Source of the DNA: a virus
Reading direction: 5' to 3' (one strand)
Virus record (IMG/VR): IMGVR_UViG_3300031658_000086
Span: 1-27,633 of that record
DNA length: 27,633 nt
The notes beneath the pieces were generated by a model, which searched no databases, had not been told where the DNA came from, and saw only the letters and a list, made by a program, of their open reading frames with translations. This document shows, piece by piece, positions 1-7,482 of the stretch. Each line of letters opens with the position of its first letter. The stretch's first letter is position 1. A program made the translations under genes and the position numbers.

Positions 1-477
1 GTTTTCAAGATGAACTAGGAACTTACCTTTGTTAGCCGTAGGCTGCATTGCTAGGTTTTGCTTGCGACTAGCCAAAGTTAAGATAGCAGCTTGAACATTG
101 CTGGCTTTATCAGTAGTAGTAAGATAAGCCTTAAATGCAACTAGCATCTCGCGGATATTAACTAGAGCAGAGCCATCACGTTCAGCAGGAGCAGTCAACT
201 CAGCCAGTGTTGTACTAATCTTAGCACCGTCTTTTAAGTCTGCGGTCTTAGATACTAGCTTGTTTCTAGCGTCAGCTTTAACTGCATTAAATACGCTATC
301 AAAAGCGAACTGTTCAGCTTCGTTATTGTAAGTAGGTAGCCCAGAATCATCATCTAAAGACTTAGGATCTACTGCAAAGCCTAGATCAGATAGTAAAGGA
401 TAGAAGATTTCAACTGTTCCAACCTTCTCGTACTTACCTGCAACTTTAGTATTAACAATCATTGTATATTTATTCAT
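1..477 (-). CDS. Leftward phage protein of unknown function (partial, 3' end outside window)
   Basis: The - strand is open from an ATG at 477 down to position 1, giving at least 159 residues with no stop, so the gene continues beyond the left edge. The protein begins MNKYTMIVNTKVAGKY and is soluble and mixed alpha/beta in character. It contains NKLVSKTADLKDGAKISTT and, near the visible end, RKQNLAMQPTANKGK. The style resembles small hypothetical proteins in the early/replication regions of podophages, but I cannot name a function. It is the only - strand gene here, so it probably starts a leftward operon transcribed away from the late genes. A promoter-like sequence lies about 60 bp upstream (534-563). 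No good Shine-Dalgarno sequence precedes the ATG; AGGG is about 15 nt away, which is odd. Confidence 0.8.
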   Translation of the reverse strand, partial: MNKYTMIVNTKVAGKYEKVGTVEIFYPLLSDLGFAVDPKSLDDDSGLPTYNNEAEQFAFDSVFNAVKADARNKLVSKTADLKDGAKISTTLAELTAPAERDGSALVNIREMLVAFKAYLTTTDKASNVQAAILTLASRKQNLAMQPTANKGKFLVHLEN

Positions 478-533
478 AGTATGTTAGAAAACCCTATAAA
501 GTTTATATGAGACGAACACCGCCCCATGCAATA

Positions 534-563
534 ATTATACTCCCTTTTTCCTGATAAGTACAA
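534..563 (-). promoter_or_regulatory. Putative leftward sigma70-type promoter
   Basis: Read on the - strand, TTGTAC (558-563) is followed after 18 bp by a perfect TATAAT (534-539). The predicted start near 527 would give a leader of about 50 nt before the ATG at 477. The -35 matches consensus at only 3 of 6 positions, so the call rests on the perfect -10, the spacing and the location directly upstream of the leftward gene. Confidence 0.45.
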
Positions 564-582
564 CCTTTTAACAATTAGATAC

Positions 583-717
583 TATCGTGCTTGGTCTACT
601 ATCAACCCCAGTAGACCAGGCCACGCTAGTCTAGTAGCTCTCATAGAGGCTAAAAAATTTTTCCCCTAAGCGTTCGCTATGCTCACAGGGGAAAGTTGTC
701 CAGTAAAGAGCACGATA
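583..717. other. Multi-stem structured element
   Basis: A perfect 9-bp pairing, TATCGTGCT (583-591) with AGCACGATA (709-717), encloses further stems. The first is TGGTCTACT (592-600) with AGTAGACCA (610-618), which directly abuts the closing stem. A small CTCT/AGAG hairpin lies near 638-648. The third is TTTCCCCT (660-667) with AGGGGAAA (687-694). Together they can be drawn as a multi-branch junction. It could be a structured RNA, a cruciform or protein-binding DNA, or partly chance. No known RNA family was recognised. Confidence 0.4.
652..694 (-). terminator. Putative leftward intrinsic terminator
   Basis: On the - strand the stem TTTCCCCT/AGGGGAAA (687-694 with 660-667) has a 19-nt loop and is followed, after AA, by a T run (652-657 read in reverse). 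That is the form of a rho-independent terminator for leftward transcripts coming from the right of 694. The loop is long. The same stem also belongs to the multi-stem element, so the two readings compete. Confidence 0.35.
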
Positions 718-730
718 AGGACTAAGTCAA

Positions 731-797
731 GGTCAAGAGACTATCGAGTTAAGTGCTACGACTAGGTCAAGAGCCTATCGAGTGAAGGACTACGCTA
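731..797. repeat. Tandem direct repeat, 34 and 33 bp
   Basis: Copy 1 (731-764) and copy 2 (765-797) both begin GGTCAAGAG and share CTATCGAGT, AAG, CTACG and CTA in order, about 29 of 34 positions. A degenerate third start, GGTCAAGGACTA, occurs at 814-825, and AAGTCAAGG precedes copy 1. The copies abut without spacers, so this is not CRISPR-like. Iteron, pac-site or regulator binding roles are all possible. Confidence 0.6.
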
Positions 798-977
798 GGA
801 ACAAACCAAGCAAGGTCAAGGACTAACCCAACCCTACCTAATGTAGTACACAGGGTATAGTGGTGGTGTGCTGCTGCTGTGAGAGTACAGAGGAGATGAC
901 AAGAGGGGTAGTCACCTTTTTTGAACCCTAGAGCCCGGTCATATCAATTGGACTATCTCAGAAATTCCTAAATTTTT

Positions 978-1015
978 CTAGTATTTTTGTTAACCTACTA
1001 TTAGTAGTATACTAG
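978..1015. promoter_or_regulatory. Nested inverted repeats, operator-like
   Basis: CTAGTAT (978-984) is the inverted complement of ATACTAG (1009-1015). Inside it CTACT (995-999) mirrors AGTAG (1003-1007), and the right side contains the palindrome TAGTATACTA (1005-1014). This sits just upstream of the rightward promoter-like sequences and could be a regulator binding site. Confidence 0.35.
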
Positions 1016-1021
1016 CTCTGC

Positions 1022-1050
1022 TTGGCAAGGCTAAAATTCAAAAATAACAT
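1022..1050 (+). promoter_or_regulatory. Putative rightward promoter, distal copy
   Basis: TTGGCA (1022-1027, 5 of 6 to the -35 consensus) is separated by 17 bp from TAACAT (1045-1050, 4 of 6 to the -10 consensus). It would drive the late block starting at 1114. Confidence 0.35.
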
Positions 1051-1079
1051 TAGCTTCAGTCCTCTTGCCCATGTATAAT
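1050..1079 (+). promoter_or_regulatory. Putative rightward promoter, proximal copy
   Basis: There is a perfect TATAAT at 1074-1079 with a weak -35 (TTAGCT, 1050-1055) at 18 bp. The predicted start near 1086 would leave a leader of about 28 nt before the ATG at 1114. A weak -35 with a perfect -10 could mean use with an activator or a phage-modified polymerase, but that is speculation. Confidence 0.4.
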
Positions 1080-1113
1080 AGATACATACCCTCTTTACGA
1101 GAAGAACAAAAAT

Positions 1114-1728
1114 ATGAACAAGCATAGAGTAGCAGCACTTTTAGCGAATGGCTTGAATCAGTTGGAAGTGGCAACCATAATAGGTGTGTCTCCTGCTGCT
1201 ATCTGCCAAGTGATTAAGAATGACGAGCCATTTAAGCTCCTACTAGCAGATTACCAGACTAAGGCAGAGAAAGAAGACTCTGAGGACATAGCTATTGACG
1301 CTAGGTATGTAAGTGCGGAACACGCTCTTGTTAAATCTGTAATAGCTCAGGCTGATGGTGCAGAATTACGAGACGCTGTAGCTGCTCTAAGAGTTATATC
1401 AGAAAGAAACCTACAAATTAGACGAGGACTAAGTAAGACTACTGTACATGGTGAAGCAGCAACAGGGCAGGTTAACGTTGTTATCAATTTACCTGCACAT
1501 ACTATTAGCACTCTGCAACAACCGGAAGTACACATAAATGGCGAGCAAGAAGTAGTAGCTATCGGTACAGATAGTATAGCCCCTATGCCTTCTAAGAGTG
1601 TATCTGAGTTATTTAAGAGACTGAGAGGAGAAGGACATGGATCAAAAGCTATTAAAGAAAGCGGAAGCCCTACGGAAGCTATTCCGACTACCGAAGCTAT
1701 TAGCAATCTAATATCAATGGGGGTATAA
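1114..1728 (+). CDS. Probable terminase small subunit
   Basis: This 204-residue protein opens with a helix-turn-helix (about residues 5-36; LNQLEVATIIGVSPAAICQ) as expected for DNA-recognising small terminases. A helical middle (about 62-108; ALRVISERNLQIRRG) would suit oligomerisation. The tail has an NVVINLPAH strand followed by EVVAIG and APMPSKSV, an arrangement I associate with small terminases of podophages. It lies two genes before the large terminase and is the first gene of the rightward block. The start ATG has a modest GAGAAG Shine-Dalgarno about 10 nt upstream. The stop overlaps the next start by one base (TAATG). A transcription regulator with an HTH is the main alternative. Confidence 0.65.
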   Translation: MNKHRVAALLANGLNQLEVATIIGVSPAAICQVIKNDEPFKLLLADYQTKAEKEDSEDIAIDARYVSAEHALVKSVIAQADGAELRDAVAALRVISERNLQIRRGLSKTTVHGEAATGQVNVVINLPAHTISTLQQPEVHINGEQEVVAIGTDSIAPMPSKSVSELFKRLRGEGHGSKAIKESGSPTEAIPTTEAISNLISMGV

Positions 1729-2969
1729 TGGCTAAAGAGAGCAGATTCGGAGCTAACCCCTCTGACCCAGATATACTATCAATGCTAGGTGACGCTGTTG
1801 TTGGAGCTGGCAAAGGGATAGCTGCGGATATTACTGATACAGTAGGTCTTATACCTGACGCACATAATGCTGTCCTTAAAAAGATGGATATTGATGTTCC
1901 TGATGAAGTAATACTAGGTGGTAGGAATCTAAGAAAGCTAACTGGGCAACCCGAATACAATACACCAGAGATGGATACTGGTTCTGCTTTAAGCATGCTA
2001 CTCCCTGGAGGTATAGTAAAGAAGGGAGCTCTAGCTATGGGCACATTATATGCAGCACAGCCTGCTAGACTAGCTAAGTTCAAGGAGTTACTCGAAAGGG
2101 GTGCTACAAAGAATGAGGCTCTACTACCCCTTAGTATGATACCTGGGTTAGGCAATGCTCCTCCTTCTTTCTTTGTTCCTGATACAAAGATGGCACTTAA
2201 AGGCAAGGCAGCTGATGTAGTAGATAGAGGATTAGGGAAGAAAAGTGTATCTTCCTTAGGTGATAGCATGATACACCCTGACCTATTCTCACTCAGCCCT
2301 AAGTTATCTACTAAGTTAAAAGAGATTGAACTAGTTGTCCAGAATGTTAATAGAGGACAATTCGAAAGACAGTCTGTTAGATACGGAGACTCTAAAGTAG
2401 GAGGTATGTTCTCACCAGAGGAGAATAGAATAACAGTATTCAATAGGGTATTCGACCCTGATGATAGTTTCTATAAAGGTGATATAAGGTTACGACTTGC
2501 AGATCAAGTAGAAGATAGTGATAACCGCATCAAAGCTAAGAGTACATTACTGCATGAGATACAACATGCAGTACAAAAGAACTTTAGTATGCCTGGTGGA
2601 ACTAGTCCAGAAGAGTGGAAGAGAAGGATAAAGTACGAGCAACTAACTCCAGGACAGCTAGTAGTAAAGAGGAATATAGAACAAGGTGCGTTCAAAGATC
2701 AGTTAGACGAAGGAACTATAACTATAGAGAATCTAATGTACCACTTTACTGCAGGCGAGATACAAGCTAGACATGTGCAGAAGATGTGGGAAGCACTAGC
2801 CAAGCCAGGACACGTTGGACTATATGGTGCAGGAGATCCTCTACTTAATAGATATGATAGAACCCAATTCAACCCTAGGAATATACTGTTCAAAGAAGAA
2901 TACATGACCTTAGACCCTGAAACAGGTAAGACAATACAAGTAGGAAAGCCACCTGAGATGGTAGAATAA
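1728..2969 (+). CDS. Zincin-type metallopeptidase-like protein
   Basis: This 413-residue protein carries an HExxH motif, LLHEIQHAVQ (H276, E277, H280), followed about 64 residues later by GEIQARHVQ, whose Glu (E344) is positioned as a third zinc ligand. The HExxH plus G-E-x-x-A-R pattern is typical of zincin-like domains in phage polyvalent proteins (LPD-type), where the substrate is unknown. The N-terminal half has a Gly/Ala-rich, possibly membrane-associating segment (about residues 20-45 and 85-110) and no recognised domain. There is no signal peptide. It sits between the two terminase subunits. Possible roles are processing of a head protein, virion-carried protease activity after ejection, or a non-catalytic structural role. 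The catalytic motif is clear; the function is not. Confidence 0.7.
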   Translation: MAKESRFGANPSDPDILSMLGDAVVGAGKGIAADITDTVGLIPDAHNAVLKKMDIDVPDEVILGGRNLRKLTGQPEYNTPEMDTGSALSMLLPGGIVKKGALAMGTLYAAQPARLAKFKELLERGATKNEALLPLSMIPGLGNAPPSFFVPDTKMALKGKAADVVDRGLGKKSVSSLGDSMIHPDLFSLSPKLSTKLKEIELVVQNVNRGQFERQSVRYGDSKVGGMFSPEENRITVFNRVFDPDDSFYKGDIRLRLADQVEDSDNRIKAKSTLLHEIQHAVQKNFSMPGGTSPEEWKRRIKYEQLTPGQLVVKRNIEQGAFKDQLDEGTITIENLMYHFTAGEIQARHVQKMWEALAKPGHVGLYGAGDPLLNRYDRTQFNPRNILFKEEYMTLDPETGKTIQVGKPPEMVE

Positions 2970-2972
2970 CCA

Positions 2973-4502
2973 GTGTCTGATCTAGTAGAGAGTGTAGACC
3001 TAGGGGCAGAGATAAAGGAATCTACTTCTAGCCAAGCTGTATCTATACCAGCATCTGTTAGTTATGAAAGAGGATACGTAGATGGTAACTTCTTTGCTGG
3101 CTTATGTATGCCAGATGTGTGTACTGCTCCTTTACCTGATTTCTACATAGCTATCTGGAATCTAATAAAGGACAGAACCCCAGAACAAATAGGGAAGATA
3201 CTACGACTAGCTCTAGGTCTCCCACGAGGTCATGCTAAAACTACCTTCACTAAGATCCTAATAGTGTGGCTTATAGTATACGATAGGATTAGTTTCCCAT
3301 TGATAGTAGCAGCGAATATAGGGCTGGCAGAGTTAATTCTAGCGGATATAGATGATATACTATCCTCACCTAATATTACAGCAGTCTATGGGGACTGGAA
3401 AGGCGGACTTATAATAGATAATGCTGACACTAAGAAGTGTGCTTTTCATGGTAGAAGCGTAGTGTTAGTAGCTAGAGGTTGGTCAGCTGGTATTCGTGGT
3501 CTTAATATTACTAACCAACGCCCTGATATGATCTTCTTAGATGATGCTCAGACAGCAGAGAATGATGAGTCAGTCTCGGATAGAACCAAGCTACTAAAGA
3601 CTCTAGTGGGTACTATATTCAAAGCGATAGCTCCTATGGGGGATCGTCTTATAGTATACCTAGGTAATATGTATTCATCTGAATGTGTTCTATTCCAGTT
3701 GAAGAAGAACAAGCAATGGCTTAGTATGATAACAGGTGCTATTAAAGAAGACAGTAGACCTCTATGGCCTGACCTATTCTCAATAGAAGACTTAATGGAA
3801 TCCTTTGAGCATGATGAGGCACTGGGACTAGCTCATGTATGGTTTGCAGAAGTTATGAATGATCCTAACTCTGTGGCTACTAGCCTACTCCCAAGCCCTC
3901 TTCCAACGTGTCCTTATGAGACTATAGAAGATCCTGATGGAGTGTTCTTAACAATAGATCCTGCAGGGTTTAGGAAGAATAGTGATGATAATGTTATATC
4001 CTTACACTATATATTCGAAGGTAAAGGGTATATAGCAGGGCGCAAGAGAGGAATACTTGACCCTTCTGAGATAGTACAGGAAGCATTTAAGATGGCACTA
4101 GAGCATGGTGCTAGCCTAATAGCTATTGAGGATACAGGGTATCAACAGTCTCTTATGTTCTGGTGTAACCACTTTATGAAGGAGTGGAACATAGATGGAG
4201 TAGAAATAGTAGCTGTCTCTCATCATGGCAGGAGTAAGGAATCTAGAATGAGGCTCTTTATAGCAGAGCTTTATAAGGAAACCTACTATCAGATGGAAAC
4301 AGTTGCTAGAAGCGAGTTCGTATGGCAGGCTACTAAGTATAAGATAGGCAAACCTAAAGGCAACAAGGATGATATAATGGATTGTGATGCCTATGGCTTA
4401 GATGTACGTAATGAATACTGGGGGCTAATAACTAATAATAAAAGAATAGCTAAGGTAATAGATAGTACCGCGAAGGTAATAAGTAATAATTCACCCTTTT
4501 AA
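2973..4502 (+). CDS. Terminase large subunit (packaging ATPase/nuclease)
   Basis: The 509-residue protein has the two-domain layout of large terminases. The N-terminal ATPase has a Walker A-like LPRGHAKTT (83-91) and Walker B MIFLDDAQ (186-193), with a coupling-motif candidate around IVYLGNMYS (227-235). The C-terminal RNase H-like nuclease shows the acidic positions FLTIDPAG (D329), IAIEDTG (E386) and DDIMD (466-470). It would dock on the portal, use ATP to translocate DNA into the prohead and cut concatemers. The start is GTG at 2973, three bases after the preceding stop. No in-frame ATG occurs before residue 46, so GTG is favoured although the Shine-Dalgarno is weak. Portal follows 11 bp downstream. 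Confidence 0.93.
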   Translation: MSDLVESVDLGAEIKESTSSQAVSIPASVSYERGYVDGNFFAGLCMPDVCTAPLPDFYIAIWNLIKDRTPEQIGKILRLALGLPRGHAKTTFTKILIVWLIVYDRISFPLIVAANIGLAELILADIDDILSSPNITAVYGDWKGGLIIDNADTKKCAFHGRSVVLVARGWSAGIRGLNITNQRPDMIFLDDAQTAENDESVSDRTKLLKTLVGTIFKAIAPMGDRLIVYLGNMYSSECVLFQLKKNKQWLSMITGAIKEDSRPLWPDLFSIEDLMESFEHDEALGLAHVWFAEVMNDPNSVATSLLPSPLPTCPYETIEDPDGVFLTIDPAGFRKNSDDNVISLHYIFEGKGYIAGRKRGILDPSEIVQEAFKMALEHGASLIAIEDTGYQQSLMFWCNHFMKEWNIDGVEIVAVSHHGRSKESRMRLFIAELYKETYYQMETVARSEFVWQATKYKIGKPKGNKDDIMDCDAYGLDVRNEYWGLITNNKRIAKVIDSTAKVISNNSPF

Positions 4503-4513
4503 TAGGAATCATA

Positions 4514-6451
4514 ATGGCTAATGAAAACAAAGCAGGCGTGGTACTAATACCTAGTTTACTATCCCAGAAGAGGATAAAGAACTGGTTAGAAGCAGCACTA
4601 ACAGAACATAAGAAATTTAACAATTACCATGACAAGATGGTAGCTATTGATATCGCGTATGCTAGATACCAGACCCTTAAGACGGACATAGATGGTGTAG
4701 TACAGACAAATGCTGGCGGAGTCGATGCAGCTACTACTACTGTTGGTGCTATTAATATGGCTCCTACTACCCCTCCTGTTGTAGTGTCTCAAGTTGATTC
4801 TATGGTAGCTTACCTAGCAGATGTGTTCCTATCGGGTGTCCCCTTGTTCCCTGTAGTATCAAATCCTAGTAACATAAAGGAAGCAGAGGATTTAGAGTCT
4901 ATTCTAGATGATCATGCACACATAGGTGGCTATGTAAGACAGCTACTCTTATTCTTAAAAGATGGAGTTAAGTATAACTTCTCTTGTATTGAAGTACCTT
5001 GGACTAGTATAGATCAGTATACCAGAGCAGATGAGGTGTTAGACCCAGCTGGTAAACCTAAGCTAGAAAAGAAAGCAAACAAATATACTAAGTGTAAGCG
5101 TCTTGATCCATACAATGTTATATGGGATCATAACGTAAACCCAGGTGATATGGCAGCAGAAGGAGATTATGCTGGCTATGTAGAACTCTTATCCAGAACT
5201 AAGGTAAAGAGACGCTTAACTAGAATGGGATTAGATAACGAAGCCTTTAACATTAAGGAAGCTCTAGACTCTAACCCCTCTAACGTATCAGGAGAAGGAT
5301 ATAATAACTTTGTATCAGCTCCTCAGATATCAGATTATATAAATGCTAGAAAGCCTTTAGATGGTATGGATTGGTTTGACTATCTCTCAGACAAAACTGG
5401 TTCTACTAAGAAGGCTGTTAGTGGTGTAGCTAATTATGAATGGGTTACTATATATGCTCGCATAATACCCTCTGACTTCGTGATGACTACTCCTCAGCCT
5501 AACACAGTACAGATATGGAAGTTCACTAGGGTCAATAATGTACTAGTAGAAGCTCGTAGAATCATATCAGCCTTTGATGTATTCCCTATGCTCTTTGGTC
5601 AACCACTAGAAGATGGTATGGGTTTCCAAACACAGTCTGTAGCAGAAGGTGCTATACCTTTCCAAGAAGCTGCTAAGACACTAATTAACATTAAGTTCAA
5701 CTCTCATAGAAGGGCTGTATCAGATCGTGCTTTATACGATTCTTCTATTATAAGCTCAGCTGATGTTAATGCTCCTGTGCCTGCTTCTAAGATCCCAGTT
5801 AAGGTTAACTCCTTAGGGTCTAGAACACTAGCAGATGCTTATCACCAGATACCATTTGATGCTAGGGGTACTGAATCTACCTTACAAGATGCTCTATTAA
5901 TAGCAGGGTTCTCTAAGGATATGGCAGGATTAACTCCAGCTAATAGAGGTCAGCATCAGAAGGGTAATAAGAGTGTAACAGAGTTCGTTACAACTCAGAG
6001 CAATTCAGAAAATATACTACGTATGCCTGCTCTAATACTGGAGTATCAGGTATTCATTCCTTTCAAAGCTATCCTAAAGCATAACCTATTCCAGCATGGG
6101 GAGAATGCTACAGTTGTTTCCCAGAGGGATGCGTCTGTCCGAGTAGTTGATATAGCTAAGTTGAGAGAAAAAGTACTAGCCTTTAGAATAGCTGATGGAT
6201 TTACTCCTAAGAGTAAGCTAGCATCAACAGAAGCTATAACAGCCTTAATGCAACTCATCCTACAATCAGATGCTCTTATACAGTTATACGGGCCGATGGT
6301 ACCTAAGATGATAGCTCACCTAGCACAGCTGCAGGGTATTAAAGGGTTGGAACAATACCTACCCCCGCAGCCAGCAATAGCTCCACCTCAGGAGCAAGCA
6401 CCAGAAGGAGAGCAACCCCCTCCAGAAGGTGAACAACCACCAACTCAATAA
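4514..6451 (+). CDS. Portal protein
   Basis: This 645-residue protein follows the large terminase and precedes scaffold and capsid, the normal place for the portal, a dodecameric ring at the head vertex that DNA passes through. Early residues (about 75-110) include VVVSQVDSMVAYLADVFLSG and the core has LDPYNVIWDHNVNPGDM, both in the style of podophage portals. A middle stretch, GAIPFQEAAKTLINIKFN (about 380-400), leads to long C-terminal helices for the stem and crown. The last ~30 residues are rich in Pro, Gln and Glu and probably disordered. The size is larger than T7 gp8 (536 aa) and smaller than N4-type portals. Shine-Dalgarno AGGAATC precedes the ATG. Confidence 0.88.
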   Translation: MANENKAGVVLIPSLLSQKRIKNWLEAALTEHKKFNNYHDKMVAIDIAYARYQTLKTDIDGVVQTNAGGVDAATTTVGAINMAPTTPPVVVSQVDSMVAYLADVFLSGVPLFPVVSNPSNIKEAEDLESILDDHAHIGGYVRQLLLFLKDGVKYNFSCIEVPWTSIDQYTRADEVLDPAGKPKLEKKANKYTKCKRLDPYNVIWDHNVNPGDMAAEGDYAGYVELLSRTKVKRRLTRMGLDNEAFNIKEALDSNPSNVSGEGYNNFVSAPQISDYINARKPLDGMDWFDYLSDKTGSTKKAVSGVANYEWVTIYARIIPSDFVMTTPQPNTVQIWKFTRVNNVLVEARRIISAFDVFPMLFGQPLEDGMGFQTQSVAEGAIPFQEAAKTLINIKFNSHRRAVSDRALYDSSIISSADVNAPVPASKIPVKVNSLGSRTLADAYHQIPFDARGTESTLQDALLIAGFSKDMAGLTPANRGQHQKGNKSVTEFVTTQSNSENILRMPALILEYQVFIPFKAILKHNLFQHGENATVVSQRDASVRVVDIAKLREKVLAFRIADGFTPKSKLASTEAITALMQLILQSDALIQLYGPMVPKMIAHLAQLQGIKGLEQYLPPQPAIAPPQEQAPEGEQPPPEGEQPPTQ

Positions 6452-6459
6452 GGATTGAT

Positions 6460-6708
6460 ATGTTAGATAAGATCATAACCTACAGGGACTTTAACGAGGC
6501 TGAGACATTGGAAGTAGCCAGATTGATAGGTCATGCTGTTACTAAGAGTTACTTAAAGAATCTAGCTAGTGAGACTATTGTTGAGATAGCTTCACTCCCT
6601 ATGCTAGGTGTACCGAATGATGAGATTGTAAAGTCGCATCTAAAAGCCCAGGGTAGATTAGAAGTACTCAATACCCTACTATCAATTGATGATACAAAAC
6701 AGGAGTAA
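6460..6708 (+). CDS. Small protein between portal and scaffold, unknown
   Basis: An 82-residue, largely helical protein (MLDKIITYRDFNEAETLEVA...), starting 8 bp after the portal stop and ending 6 bp before the scaffold start. It has no membrane segment or recognisable motif. The composition is acidic, with a charged C-terminus (SIDDTKQE). The position suggests a head-assembly helper, such as a portal- or scaffold-associated factor, but nothing in the sequence proves this. The tight spacing supports it being translated with its neighbours. Confidence 0.7.
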   Translation: MLDKIITYRDFNEAETLEVARLIGHAVTKSYLKNLASETIVEIASLPMLGVPNDEIVKSHLKAQGRLEVLNTLLSIDDTKQE

Positions 6709-6714
6709 TATAAC

Positions 6715-7449
6715 ATGAGCAATACATTTTCAGACTTTTTCAAACCTGCTGCAGAAATAGCAGCCAGAGATGCTAGTGCTACTGCTAGTGCTAACTCCAA
6801 TGCTAAAGCTAATGAGGACACAGGGATCTCAGCTGTTCCAGATGCTATAGACAATAAAGATAAGATACCAGGGTCTTCAGGAAATCAGCCGAATCCACTT
6901 GACGTATATAGCAAAATGTTAGAAAATGCAGGTAAGAGCAAATCAGAAGGCGCACCAGATTTTACTATTGACCCTAATATACTAAATGATGTAGCAGGGG
7001 GCATGGACTTTATGTCGGGATTAGATCCTGAGACACTAACCAAAGCTAAAGCTGGAGATACAGAAGCACTAATCTCCATGATGGATCACGTAGGAAAGAG
7101 TGGGTACAAAGCCGCACTAACACACCAAGCTAAGTTGACTGGAGTACATCTAGATCAACGATCAACCTTTGATGAAAGTCGTATTAAGAGTGCAGTTAAT
7201 AAAGGGCACATAGACAACGCACTATCATCAGCGCCAAACTATAACCATCCCGTAGTAAAAGCTGAATTAAATAGAGTAGCTACCGAGTACTCTGCGCAGC
7301 ATCCTGAAGCCTCTAACACAGAAGTTGCAGAAGCTGCACAGGCTTACATTAGAGAAGTAGCTTCTGCTCTTAATCCAGCTGTAGCAAAACCTGGACAAGA
7401 TACAAAAGGACAGCAACTAGAAATGGACTGGTCTTCGTATCTTAAATAG
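6715..7449 (+). CDS. Capsid assembly scaffolding protein
   Basis: This 244-residue protein lies directly upstream of the major capsid gene. It has the usual scaffold composition: low-complexity Ala/Ser/Asn and acidic N-terminal half (about residues 10-90, including ASATASANSNAKANED), no cysteine, few aromatic residues, and a helical C-terminal region ending EMDWSSYLK. Scaffolds guide capsid subunits into a prohead and leave before or during packaging. Sequence conservation in this family is poor, so the call rests on position and composition. There is no protease domain; a fused maturation protease is not seen here. Confidence 0.75.
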   Translation: MSNTFSDFFKPAAEIAARDASATASANSNAKANEDTGISAVPDAIDNKDKIPGSSGNQPNPLDVYSKMLENAGKSKSEGAPDFTIDPNILNDVAGGMDFMSGLDPETLTKAKAGDTEALISMMDHVGKSGYKAALTHQAKLTGVHLDQRSTFDESRIKSAVNKGHIDNALSSAPNYNHPVVKAELNRVATEYSAQHPEASNTEVAEAAQAYIREVASALNPAVAKPGQDTKGQQLEMDWSSYLK

Positions 7450-7482
7450 AGTACCCACTTAAACTTTTTATAAGGAATCACA

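Larger units (their letters stand above)
478..1113. other. Non-coding divergent control region
   Basis: These 636 bp separate the leftward gene from the rightward late block and contain no convincing coding frame; all ATG-started frames I followed end within about a dozen codons. The region holds a leftward promoter-like sequence, rightward promoter-like sequences near its right end, a set of stem-loops at 583-717, a tandem repeat at 731-797 and nested inverted repeats at 978-1015. It is unusually long for a genome whose other genes are packed or overlapping. Its position beside the terminase genes also makes it a candidate for a packaging (pac) or replication-related site. Function is inferred from position only. 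Confidence 0.8.

Noticed and set aside
731-825. CRISPR-like array
   Set aside because: Only two full copies, directly abutting with no spacers.
904-922. Rightward terminator-like AGGGGT/ACCTTT followed by Ts
   Set aside because: The stem has two G-T pairs and shares its T run with the 3' arm, so it is too weak to call.
891-934. Possible 11-residue leader peptide (ATG 897) in the control region
   Set aside because: A purine-rich AGAGGAG touches the ATG with no spacing, and the peptide has no feature supporting a regulatory leader.
478-1113. tRNA gene in the intergenic region
   Set aside because: No T-loop (GTTCRAnYC) with a matching acceptor stem of tRNA length was found; the 583-717 stems are too far apart.
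1700-2443. 247-residue open frame on the - strand
   Set aside because: It lies wholly antisense to the zincin-like gene, has no ribosome binding site or recognisable domain, and results from the codon usage of the real gene.
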